NCBI GenBank assembly: GCA_043773745.1
Contig: JAYVEV010000122.1
Span: forward strand, 48,766 to 112,765
DNA from: UKL13-2 sp043773745
Lineage (GTDB): Bacteria > Pseudomonadota > Gammaproteobacteria > Burkholderiales > Usitatibacteraceae
DNA length: 64,000 nucleotides
Direction: 5' to 3'
Shown: positions 45,838-53,378 of the stretch, in pieces
How positions within the stretch are numbered: the stretch's first letter is position 1
Layout of the letters: each line of letters opens with the position of its first letter
Made by a program: the position numbers and the translations under genes
The notes under the pieces: generated by a model
Told to the model about the DNA's origin: nothing
The model's input: the letters and a program-made list of their open reading frames with translations, nothing else
Database searches by the model: none

Positions 45838-46057
45838 GACGTCTAATCCTAGGACTGACTTTAGCTACTGACAATACATCAATGACACAATTTTTTCTTC
45901 AAAATATCTGTGCCCTCACGCTTCAACAGTACGTTGCAAACAGCGTTAGCTAAGCCGCTTTTGATTCCCAGTCGTAACGACATTAACATTAGTTACTAAC
46001 AAAAAATCAACCGAGATCACGCTCGGGAGCAACGCTGCGGGCAATTCGCATCACACC

Positions 46058-47476
46058 TTAAGCTGGCACGCTTGCCTCATCAAGGTCGCGGGGAATAGAC
46101 ACGGTAATAGTGGTGCCTTTCCCTGCGCCTGAGCTCCAAGTAACATCGCCGCCTAGTGAGCGAGCGCGCTGGCGCATCCCTGATAGTCCGTGTGAAAGCT
46201 TGGAAGGATTGAATGTGCTCGGCAGTCCGGTACCGTCATCTTCCAGCACCAAATGAATATTTTTTTCATCAACATGCAAACTGGCTGTAAAGTTTTTTGC
46301 GTTGGCATGGCGCAGTACATTGGTGACGCTTTCCTGCACAATGCGGAACACGGCAATGGACGCATCAGGCGAAATGAATCCCAACTCTTCCGCCAGATTG
46401 AGATTACATTTTAATCCGCCCTTGGCACAATTTTCCGTAATGTACCATTCAAGTGCGGGTGCCAGACCCAAATTATCCAGCAGTGAAGGCCGCAGGTTTT
46501 CGACGACTCGACGTTTAATTGTTACAGCCTCATCAATCAGGTTTGATAGTTGCTCGAAACGATTCACACCCTCAGGGGTAGATTCAGCGCGCACGCGGAG
46601 CCACTCTAAATCCATTTTGGCCGAAGTCAGAATGCCGCCAAGCTCATCGTGTAAATCACGGGCCAGCGCGGCACGATCCCGTTCGGTTGATCGCTGCAGA
46701 TGGGTCGAAAGCTCATTCAGCTCACCCGTCCGTTCTTCAACGAGGCTGGCCAAGCGCTCATTTTCGGTAACGCGTGTAGCAACAAGAATTTGCTGCCTTT
46801 GCAAATCTTGCATGAACAAATAAACCACCAGGCCCAGCAAGATCACGTTCAGCGCGGCAATTGCAATGATTCCCAATCGGGAGACCAGCATATTGCGTTC
46901 CCAATATGCCCGCATTTGCTCGCCTTCCAATCCCATTTCCTCGATCATTACCGCTACTTGTTTTCTGGCGATATCCGTCTGATCATTGCCCTTGTTTTGC
47001 GCGAAAAACTGCATCGCCTCGTCGCGCTTGCCCTGCTCGGCCATGGTAATGGATATTTCAAGACCTACAAATTTGTCGATCACCACTTTAGACAGCACAT
47101 TTAACTGTGCCTGACGATCGCTGCGGTCGGCAAACGCCGCCTCCAAGTCAGATTGCACTTTGGGTAAATCTTCTTTTGCCCGCAAAAATGGCTCGAGATA
47201 AATTTTATTACCCGTCAACAGGTAACCTCGTTGGGCAGTTTCGGCATTGAGAACCAGCGTTTGCAGTTGATATATCAAACTCAGGTGATCCCTGCCGTCG
47301 CGGGTTGCCGCCACACTTTTGAGAATATTGCCGTAGTTTCTCTCAGAAACGAAAATGAAGGTTATGGTCAGCGCCAAGGCGGCAAAGGCTAGCCCAATCA
47401 ATGATGCAGGCATTTTTTTACATAGCGTAATAAGCATCTCGAATCTGCCTGTTACGGATTCATTATGTTCAAACAC
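46058..47476 (-). CDS. CHASE3 sensor histidine kinase (HisKA_3), copy 2
   Basis: A 472-residue kinase with the same architecture and collinear with copy 1 throughout. CHASE3 is QTLVLNAETAQRGYLLTGNKIYLEP, HisKA_3 is ARDLHDELGGILTSAKMDLEWL, and the ATP-binding blocks are DDGTGLPSTFN and GLSGMRQRARSLGG. The kinase cores are nearly identical and the sensor halves more diverged, consistent with a tandem duplication followed by sensor divergence. It lies downstream of the DUF1328/ferritin/BON gene run on the same strand, with a hairpin in between. Confidence 0.93.
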   Translation of the reverse strand: MFEHNESVTGRFEMLITLCKKMPASLIGLAFAALALTITFIFVSERNYGNILKSVAATRDGRDHLSLIYQLQTLVLNAETAQRGYLLTGNKIYLEPFLRAKEDLPKVQSDLEAAFADRSDRQAQLNVLSKVVIDKFVGLEISITMAEQGKRDEAMQFFAQNKGNDQTDIARKQVAVMIEEMGLEGEQMRAYWERNMLVSRLGIIAIAALNVILLGLVVYLFMQDLQRQQILVATRVTENERLASLVEERTGELNELSTHLQRSTERDRAALARDLHDELGGILTSAKMDLEWLRVRAESTPEGVNRFEQLSNLIDEAVTIKRRVVENLRPSLLDNLGLAPALEWYITENCAKGGLKCNLNLAEELGFISPDASIAVFRIVQESVTNVLRHANAKNFTASLHVDEKNIHLVLEDDGTGLPSTFNPSKLSHGLSGMRQRARSLGGDVTWSSGAGKGTTITVSIPRDLDEASVPA

Positions 47477-47533
47477 GGCACTTACCCCAATAGAAGATTC
47501 AATTATGACGTTAACTTTTTGCTCACAAAGCAG

Positions 47534-47564
47534 ACAGCCGCCCGCATTAAATACGGGCGGCTGT
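47534..47564. terminator. Strong GC-rich hairpin downstream of DUF1328 gene
   Basis: An 11-bp perfect stem (ACAGCCGCCCG and its complement) encloses a nine-base AT-rich loop. It is 32 bp beyond the DUF1328 stop and about 58 bp before the copy-2 kinase start. The T-run on the minus strand is weak, so it may only attenuate read-through. Two perfect tandem copies of CTGTACTTTGA follow at 47561-47582. Confidence 0.5.
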
Positions 47565-47595
47565 ACTTTGACTGTACTTTGATTATCCGTCTAAT

Positions 47596-47760
47596 CTACT
47601 TTTTATTGATAAGGCCCATAATCAGCGAAATCAAAAAGATCACAATAAATATATAGAAAAGTATTTTGGCGATTTCAATTGCTCCGCCGGCAATGCCGCC
47701 AAACCCGAAGACGGCGGCAATTATGGCAATAATAAAAAATGTGGCTGCCCATCTCAACAT
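47596..47760 (-). CDS. DUF1328 small membrane protein (YtjA-like)
   Basis: A 54-residue peptide beginning MLRWAATFFIIAIIAAVFGF, then a GGIAGGAIEIAK turn and a second hydrophobic helix ending MGLINKK. This is the full DUF1328 pattern: two helices around a glycine-rich turn. The ATG at 47760 has AGGAG at seven bases, and another ATG at 47766 is too close to it. The function is unknown; such peptides are common next to CsbD and BON stress genes. It follows the ferritin-like gene after 25 bp. Confidence 0.88.
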   Translation of the reverse strand: MLRWAATFFIIAIIAAVFGFGGIAGGAIEIAKILFYIFIVIFLISLIMGLINKK

Positions 47761-47785
47761 GGTCATTCTCCTATAGGTTTATTGG

Positions 47786-48487
47786 TCAGGCTTCGAGCAG
47801 ATCGGTCAAATCATCTGCGTGTTCTTCTTCCATGGCCAAAATAGACTCAAGCATTCTCCGCGTAGTTGGATCCTTGTCGCCCAGAAACTGGGCGAAAGCG
47901 CGATAGCTTTCAATCGCAATCCGTTCAGCAACCAGATTTTCCCGAATCATTTCCTGTAGATCCGTCCCGGCGTGATATTCCGCATGGCTCCGGTCTGCCA
48001 AACCCACGGGGTCAAAGTTTGGTGTGCCACCGAGTTGCATGATTCTTTCTGCAATTTGGTCGGCATGTTGTAGCTCTTGAATAGCGTGCTCGGCAAATTC
48101 TGCCGCCACGAACCGCCCCTTAATGCCGCTGGCAATATAAAAATGGCGCTTGTAGCGCAAGGTACAAACTATCTCAGTTGCAAGTGCTTCGTTTAGCAAG
48201 CGAATGACTGTGCCCTTGTCCAAGCCATAATCCGGCGTAACCGCGCCATCGTCAACATTCTTGCGCGCCAGCTTGCGTAGTAGCGATTTATCGCTTAACA
48301 GCGGCGGAAGCACCAGCTTACTTTTCGCGTTTACTTTCCGCTTTGTTTTTTTCGAATCCACCATGTCAGGATTCAGCCTATCGCGCTTGGCAAGCGCGGC
48401 ACGGAGCTTGGGTTTCTTTGCGCCCTTCTTAGAAGGTTGCTTGGGTACGCTCTTACTGGTGCGCCCCTTTTTTGATTCCGGCTTCAT
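47786..48487 (-). CDS. Ferritin-like protein with lysine-rich N-terminal tail
   Basis: A 233-residue protein. Residues 1 to about 60 are strongly basic (repeated KK, SKK, KKTKRK). From about 90 on is a four-helix ferritin/bacterioferritin-type bundle with di-iron ligands in LATEIVCTLRYKRH, QELQHADQIAERI, NLVAERIAIESYR and ILAMEEEHADDL. The tail resembles DNA-binding tails of Dps proteins, so DNA-associated iron storage or oxidative protection is possible. The ATG at 48487 has AGGAG five bases upstream. Confidence 0.82.
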   Translation of the reverse strand: MKPESKKGRTSKSVPKQPSKKGAKKPKLRAALAKRDRLNPDMVDSKKTKRKVNAKSKLVLPPLLSDKSLLRKLARKNVDDGAVTPDYGLDKGTVIRLLNEALATEIVCTLRYKRHFYIASGIKGRFVAAEFAEHAIQELQHADQIAERIMQLGGTPNFDPVGLADRSHAEYHAGTDLQEMIRENLVAERIAIESYRAFAQFLGDKDPTTRRMLESILAMEEEHADDLTDLLEA

Positions 48488-48527
48488 GGCTTCTCCTGAC
48501 ATTGATGACGATGGATTGATTAGCTAC

Positions 48528-48854
48528 TTACTTGCCAGCTGCTGCTTTCAAGCGGATGTCATTCTTGACGGCAACAACGCCTTTTACGCCGCGCGCAATT
48601 TCGACTGCGCGGTTAATTTCGTTATAGTCATTGGCAAAACCGCTCAGCTGCACGGTGCCTTTGAATGTTTCAACATTAACGTCCAGAGCTTTGACTGCTT
48701 TGTCTTCTACAAATAACGCTTTGACTTTGGTGGTGATAACGGTGTCATCAACGCCCTCGCCAAAACTTTCGCGAGTTGCAGTGCTGGCACAACCTGCTGC
48801 GATGAGCGACGCTGCAACCATGAGGCCGACAAATATTTTCTTAATAGAAACCAT
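48528..48854 (-). CDS. BON-domain lipoprotein
   Basis: A 108-residue lipoprotein with lipobox LIAAGC and one BON domain (DDTVITTKVKALFVED through GVVAVKNDIRLK). BON proteins bind phospholipid and protect the envelope; OsmY is the model. The gene begins a minus-strand run with the ferritin-like and DUF1328 genes. Confidence 0.92.
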   Translation of the reverse strand: MVSIKKIFVGLMVAASLIAAGCASTATRESFGEGVDDTVITTKVKALFVEDKAVKALDVNVETFKGTVQLSGFANDYNEINRAVEIARGVKGVVAVKNDIRLKAAAGK

Positions 48855-49270
48855 GAGAATCTCCTTGATGTTTATAAAGTAGTGAGTAAATTGACTGCTG
48901 TTTATAGGTCAATTGACCGTATACGAAGGTTATCTTTTCAAGAACGACTTTCACGTAGGCTTGTTTCGATATTTCACCACTTAAGTGTCTTACCGAAATG
49001 TAGGCAAATGCTTACAAAAAGTCTTGCGGCCATTGGGAATTAAGATTCAACCATTACCGCATCCATGTAGTCGAGTACCGACAGCGAAGTCAGAGCACCA
49101 CTGGCCCATGGTTTGGGCTTGTCTGACGCCACTTTGATAACCGTACGTTTAATATCAGTGAACATTCAGAGTTTTCGCTACGAAAGCATGGATGGCAGTA
49201 GCAAACTAGAGGAACAAAAAGTTGTCCACTTTAAGGTCTCCGCTCATTGGCGGCGTGAAGGAAACTCGAT
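48855..49270. other. Divergent intergenic region
   Basis: A 416-bp stretch between the BON lipoprotein and the divergent small lipoprotein. It contains a perfect 12-bp palindrome, GGTCAATTGACC (48907-48918), 53 bp upstream of the BON start, which may be an operator. No supported coding frame was found. Confidence 0.5.
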
Positions 49271-49585
49271 ATGAAAGTTGCATTGATTTTGCTGAATCTT
49301 GCCTTGATAGGCGTGGTCGCCGCCTGTACTGATTCATCGCATGTGACGATGATGGCAGGCAGCAGTGCTGATGGCACGGCTGCGCCGTCGGTACCGTCAG
49401 CGAGCGAAATCTTTGTGGTGGAGCCCGTTCCAGTTGTGCCGAAAGCATCAAAAGGTGGCACAGAAGACATGCAAAAAACACTGAGTAAAGCGGTTGAGGA
49501 AACGCAGATGCCGTTGGTGGGGCACGGCAATAATCATTCAGCACCAGATTCAGGCCCGCCAGTAACACGGTCGAAAGGCCGCTGA
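49271..49585 (+). CDS. Small hypothetical lipoprotein
   Basis: 104 residues with a signal peptide and lipobox GVVAAC, then a low-complexity Ser/Pro/Val-rich region and a polar tail. No family recognised. The N-terminus and the absence of other hydrophobic segments suggest an outer-membrane lipoprotein. The next gene follows after 17 bp. Confidence 0.65.
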   Translation: MKVALILLNLALIGVVAACTDSSHVTMMAGSSADGTAAPSVPSASEIFVVEPVPVVPKASKGGTEDMQKTLSKAVEETQMPLVGHGNNHSAPDSGPPVTRSKGR

Positions 49586-49602
49586 ATTTTAAAGAGGTGG
49601 TT

Positions 49603-50043
49603 ATGAAAATGACCTGTTCGCGTAACCAATATCAGGGTATGAGAATATCCATTCTCACCTTGCTTATGGTATTAACTGCCTCGCATGCTTTTGCGCAGGA
49701 CACTCGTTTGGAGCCAGGCGTCAAATCAGCATCGCTATCGGGCATTCCAAAAGTTATTATTCAACGTGCCGTCCTGCAAACCAGCAAGCCGCTGGATTTT
49801 TCATCTTTTAATACTCATGCTCAGCTTTCGAGCATGGAATCTGTTGATTTGACTGTTCGCCGCGATGCGAAAACCCCACCTAACGCCTGTGGACACGGCA
49901 CCAGCTCACTTTGCTATGACTATAGAACTGGCTCGGCAATTTATAAGCCCATGGCTGGGTTGTTACCTGCCATTCCAGGTTTAACCCCGCGGAATCTGAC
50001 GATCCGGCGTAATGCCATTGTTGCTTCATACACATTTAAATAA
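49603..50043 (+). CDS. Exported hypothetical protein
   Basis: 146 residues with a signal peptide ending AFAQD. The mature part has beta-strand-like segments and two cysteines (ACGHG, LCYDY). The ATG at 49603 has GAGG six bases upstream. No family recognised. It appears co-transcribed with the preceding lipoprotein gene. Confidence 0.65.
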   Translation: MKMTCSRNQYQGMRISILTLLMVLTASHAFAQDTRLEPGVKSASLSGIPKVIIQRAVLQTSKPLDFSSFNTHAQLSSMESVDLTVRRDAKTPPNACGHGTSSLCYDYRTGSAIYKPMAGLLPAIPGLTPRNLTIRRNAIVASYTFK

Positions 50044-50092
50044 CGGCGGGTGAAGGCACGAGAAATCTGCGCGTGCCAACATAAGTCTCGTT

Positions 50093-50446
50093 TTAACGAC
50101 GAGAACTAATCACCGAGACAAGACGCCAGAAGGCGCTGGCTTTTGCCACCCAACCCACCAGCCGCGAGGGGCCGGCAAGAATCACAACAGCGACGCCGAC
50201 ACCAACCAACACTGGTCGTCTGACCGCAAATTGCAGCATGGTAGCGGGTGTCAAGTAGGCTTGCGCATAAGCTAATAGGTATTGTTGAATGGCGCCCAAA
50301 GATTGCAACAGCGGTGTATTCGCTGCGCCGCCAATGGGCAGATTTGCGCTACTTGCGGGTGCATGTAATTGCAGATCAGTCTTAATTCGATCTCGGCGGC
50401 TGTTAAGTGCCAAGACGATTTCTTCAGGATTGCGCTGTCCAGTCAT
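50093..50446 (-). CDS. YqjK-like small protein
   Basis: 117 residues: a basic helical N-terminus (NPEEIVLALNSRRDRIKTDL) and one C-terminal hydrophobic stretch near VLVGVGVAVVILAGPSRLVGW. The ATG at 50446 overlaps the stop of the upstream gene (ATGA), which decides the start. Its place after yqjD and yqjE-like genes fits the enterobacterial yqjDEK order; the sequence match alone is weak. Confidence 0.6.
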   Translation of the reverse strand: MTGQRNPEEIVLALNSRRDRIKTDLQLHAPASSANLPIGGAANTPLLQSLGAIQQYLLAYAQAYLTPATMLQFAVRRPVLVGVGVAVVILAGPSRLVGWVAKASAFWRLVSVISSRR

Positions 50447-50841
50447 AACAAACTCATCATCCAATCAGCATCTTTCCTGAGCTCTGCGGCGCTACGTGCA
50501 AACGGTGCGGCGGGTTTCTCTAGCGAAGTGGCTAACCAATAAAAAATACCACCTACACTCGCAACCACTATCGGCACGCCAAAAAGCATGTGTATCCGGT
50601 ATAGCGTATCCCAGGCTGAGGCAATAATGGCCCCTAGGAAAAACACCAGGGCTATGGCTAGCAAAAGACTGGCGGCCAAAAGTAATACAGCTTTACGCTT
50701 GACGCGCTCTGCCTCAATGCGCGCCTCGGCCATAAACAGCTCAAGATGCAGCGCGCTCATGCTAGCAAGATCACCAACAAGTCCGCGAATGTAGGGCTTG
50801 TTGGTGGTCAGGGCACACCATGCCAATTGCGTAAAACTCAT
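50443..50841 (-). CDS. Phage-holin-family inner membrane protein (YqjE-like)
   Basis: 132 residues with an amphipathic N-terminus and two transmembrane helices (VLLLAASLLLAIALVFFLGAI and a second after MLFGVPIVVAS), the holin-superfamily III/DUF1469 layout. This is not evidence of a prophage; the family is chromosomal and stress-linked. It lies 25 bp after the DUF883 gene. Confidence 0.78.
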   Translation of the reverse strand: MSFTQLAWCALTTNKPYIRGLVGDLASMSALHLELFMAEARIEAERVKRKAVLLLAASLLLAIALVFFLGAIIASAWDTLYRIHMLFGVPIVVASVGGIFYWLATSLEKPAAPFARSAAELRKDADWMMSLL

Positions 50842-50866
50842 CTCAAACTCTTTCGTCTATATTTAA

Positions 50867-51274
50867 TTAGCGGCGGGTTGCAAGGCAGCCAAGCGCAAAG
50901 CCAACGGCTGCGCCGATACCTGCGCCAATCGCCACTGATTGCCATGGGTTGTCATGTACATAGGTATCGGTTGTATCCGCTACCAGCTGCACTTGCTCGC
51001 GACCTTTTTGTTTCAACGCAGTAGCAGAGTCAGCAATTGCGCCCATATAGGAAGACAGGCGTTCTGCTGCTGCGGCCAATTCAGCTTTGCCCGACGCCTT
51101 GGCTGACTCCATCAGTTGATGTATATCCGACTTAACAGCATCCGTTAATTCACTGGCCGTGCCACGAATCTGGCTCGCGGCGGCATCGACATCGTGTTTG
51201 GCATTGCCCATTGCAGCGGATGCTTTTGCACGCAGTTGGTCAAGGGTAGGGGCTTGGGTATTGGCGTTCATCAT
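50867..51274 (-). CDS. DUF883 (YqjD/ElaB-type) membrane-anchored protein
   Basis: 135 residues: a long Ala/Lys-rich helix followed by DTDTYVHDNPWQSVAIGAGIGAAVGFALG, the C-terminal glycine-zipper membrane anchor of YqjD/ElaB. In E. coli YqjD binds stationary-phase ribosomes. The ATG at 51274 follows AAGGA; upstream codons are unlikely to be translated. Confidence 0.88.
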   Translation of the reverse strand: MMNANTQAPTLDQLRAKASAAMGNAKHDVDAAASQIRGTASELTDAVKSDIHQLMESAKASGKAELAAAAERLSSYMGAIADSATALKQKGREQVQLVADTTDTYVHDNPWQSVAIGAGIGAAVGFALGCLATRR

Positions 51275-51360
51275 GAGTTCCTTTGGGTTAGGTAAATATG
51301 CTGCAGTAAATAACAAATACTTAAAATCCCGCACATGCTCAGGATTTTCTTCAGGATTGC

Positions 51361-51837
51361 TTAATTCTTTTTAACGCTGAGATTATTTTCGACGCGGGTG
51401 ACACCTTTTACAGCGGAGGCAATTCTGCCTGCACGCAGCCGGGCATCTTCTGTCGGGGTCAAGCCGTTCAACACCACCACACCTTGCTTTGCGTCCACAT
51501 CAATCTTCAATACGCTCAACTCTGGATCCTTGAACAAATCGGCATTAATGGACGTTACGATGGCACCGTCGGCCATTGCAGTATTGACCTTGACGGCGGA
51601 AGCAGTCGTGCTCGCCGCTAGCGATGAAGCTGCGTTTGAAACGGCCTCGCCTGCTTTGCCCATTTCGGTGTTTACTTTTTCACCTGCCGCGGCAACCTTT
51701 TCATTGGTCTTGTCGATTGCTTTGTCAACTTTTTGACCCACCGTTTCGCCAGAGCTGGTGCGCTTGTCGCAAGCGGCAAGTGACAAAGTAGCCACCATAA
51801 TCAAAATCATTAAATAAATAAGTTTATAGCTGTTCAT
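51361..51837 (-). CDS. BON-domain lipoprotein with coiled N-terminal region
   Basis: 158 residues: lipobox LSLAAC, a Lys/Glu/Ala amphipathic helix (about 30-85), then one BON domain (ADGAIVTSINADLF through GVTRVENNLSVKKN). AGGAG precedes the ATG. It leads the yqjD-yqjE-yqjK-like run and is the second BON lipoprotein in the window. Confidence 0.9.
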   Translation of the reverse strand: MNSYKLIYLMILIMVATLSLAACDKRTSSGETVGQKVDKAIDKTNEKVAAAGEKVNTEMGKAGEAVSNAASSLAASTTASAVKVNTAMADGAIVTSINADLFKDPELSVLKIDVDAKQGVVVLNGLTPTEDARLRAGRIASAVKGVTRVENNLSVKKN

Positions 51838-52031
51838 GATCGCTCCTTTGATTTCTCTGAACCTATCGGGCTGCCTATAATGAGATGGTGTTAACTGCGC
51901 ACCTCATGAGCCGGATTTCATTTTTACAAATGCTGGGTCAACAAGACCATGATTTCATAACTGCGCCCCCCGGGTTGTCAGTGTGCTTTATCAAAATCTG
52001 TAGGACCACGCTGACGAGGCGCATGCACGAT

Positions 52032-52060
52032 AAAAAGGGCGCAACATCTGCGCCCCTTTT
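52032..52060. terminator. Terminator downstream of ompA-like gene
   Basis: AAAAAGGGCGCA and TGCGCCCCTTTT form a GC-rich stem with loop ACATC. On the minus strand the stem is followed by TTTTT, 52 bp beyond the OmpA-type stop. Confidence 0.82.
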
Positions 52061-52111
52061 ATTGCTCGATCCCATTATTTTATAAAGGGATACAGCGATT
52101 GCAATGTCTGA

Positions 52112-53254
52112 TTACTGAACGCGGCGCTCAATCGTAATTTGCTCGACTTCAACGCGGCGGTTCGGCTCCAAACATTTAATGAGCGCTGGACGTTTTTTAT
52201 CCGTGCAAACAACCACCGGATTGGATTCGCCCTTGCCTTGTGCTTTCATGCGATTGGAATCAATGCCCTTGCTTTCCAGATAATTTTTTACCGAGATTGC
52301 ACGGCGCTCTGACAGTCGTTGATTGTATTGATTAGAGCCAATACGATCCGCATAACCGGTAATGACCACATTGCTGACCTCACGATTGCGATTAAGTGCG
52401 GTGGCAATTTCATCCAGTCTCGGATGTGGCAGTCGTAGCTCGGCGCTGTCGAATGCAAATAACTCAGTTGCTGATAATGTGTATTTTTCAAAGCGCGGTT
52501 GTACTGCCGGTGTTGCTGGCGCCTGTGGTGCTACCGGCGCTACCGGCTCGGGTGCCACAGCAACCGGGTCTGGCGTGCGTGCAACATACGGTGCCGGGGC
52601 TGGCGCAGGTCTGCCGAACCGATAGACTACTCCGACCGAGTAAAGATCGATCTCACCTTTGTTGCCAACCGCGTCATCAACGCGATAGCGTTCACCTTCA
52701 AGGCGCATAGCCCACGCATCGTTGAATGCGTACTGGAGCCCGGCACCATATTTGACATTGGTCGCTTTTGTGCTCGGATTGGGATTGCGGACAATGACGA
52801 AACCGGTGCCTCTGAAGGTGTCTTTGGTCTCGGCGTAATTTGCCCCGACCCTGCCGAACGCTGATAGTTTATCAGTGATGGGTAGAGTTCCTACTAGGTC
52901 AAGGTTCAGGCCTCTGAGCTTGAGGTCGCCGCGCAGGGTGCCAGCCGGGATGGTGTTGGCGGTAAAACCAAACTTACCCAAGTCGAAATAGCCGCCTTCG
53001 AGGGCAAAGTATCTGTTGAACTGATAGCCCGTAAACAGCTTATAGCCGGTATCACGGTCATCATCTTTAATTGAAGTGGTGGTAAAGCCAGCCGCCAGCA
53101 GGCTGCTGGTGATCCTTGGGTCGTCAATTTTCGCTCGTGCTTGGCCGACATTTGCACCGATATACCAGCCTGAAGCCTGCGCCATTGCAATTGGACTGGT
53201 AATGGCAGCAACTACCAATAAACCCAGCGTCCCTGATGCTCTTGTAAATTTCAT
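52112..53254 (-). CDS. OmpA-family outer membrane protein
   Basis: 380 residues: a signal peptide ending IAMAQ, an eight-stranded OmpA-like beta-barrel (GWYIGANVG to VGVVYRFGRP), a Pro/Ala hinge and the peptidoglycan-binding OmpA domain (ITGYADRIGSNQYNQRLSERRA). It links the outer membrane to the wall. The start at 53254 has GGAG six to seven bases upstream. The barrel resembles the OmpW/OmpA-like beta-barrel type. Confidence 0.93.
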   Translation of the reverse strand: MKFTRASGTLGLLVVAAITSPIAMAQASGWYIGANVGQARAKIDDPRITSSLLAAGFTTTSIKDDDRDTGYKLFTGYQFNRYFALEGGYFDLGKFGFTANTIPAGTLRGDLKLRGLNLDLVGTLPITDKLSAFGRVGANYAETKDTFRGTGFVIVRNPNPSTKATNVKYGAGLQYAFNDAWAMRLEGERYRVDDAVGNKGEIDLYSVGVVYRFGRPAPAPAPYVARTPDPVAVAPEPVAPVAPQAPATPAVQPRFEKYTLSATELFAFDSAELRLPHPRLDEIATALNRNREVSNVVITGYADRIGSNQYNQRLSERRAISVKNYLESKGIDSNRMKAQGKGESNPVVVCTDKKRPALIKCLEPNRRVEVEQITIERRVQ

Positions 53255-53327
53255 GATTTTCTCCATAAGAATTTAAAACTCTTGTGCTAGCTGCAAATGC
53301 AACATGAGCAATATTTATGATTTTTGC

Positions 53328-53362
53328 AGATTGGTCAACAACACTATCTTGCTGACCAATCT
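53328..53362. repeat. Inverted repeat downstream of ice-binding gene
   Basis: Perfect 10-bp arms AGATTGGTCA/TGACCAATCT with a 15-base loop lie 17 bp beyond the stop of the ice-binding gene. There is no T-tract on the minus strand, so it is not a standard terminator; it may be a 3' mRNA hairpin. Confidence 0.45.
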
Positions 53363-53378
53363 ACATCAAACCCAAAGC

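Noticed and set aside
50443..50841. Prophage remnant suggested by holin-family protein
   Set aside because: The family is also a chromosomal YqjE-like protein, and its neighbours are DUF883 and BON genes, with no phage genes.
53328..53362. Terminator for the ice-binding gene
   Set aside because: The minus strand has no T-tract after the stem; it is kept only as an inverted repeat.
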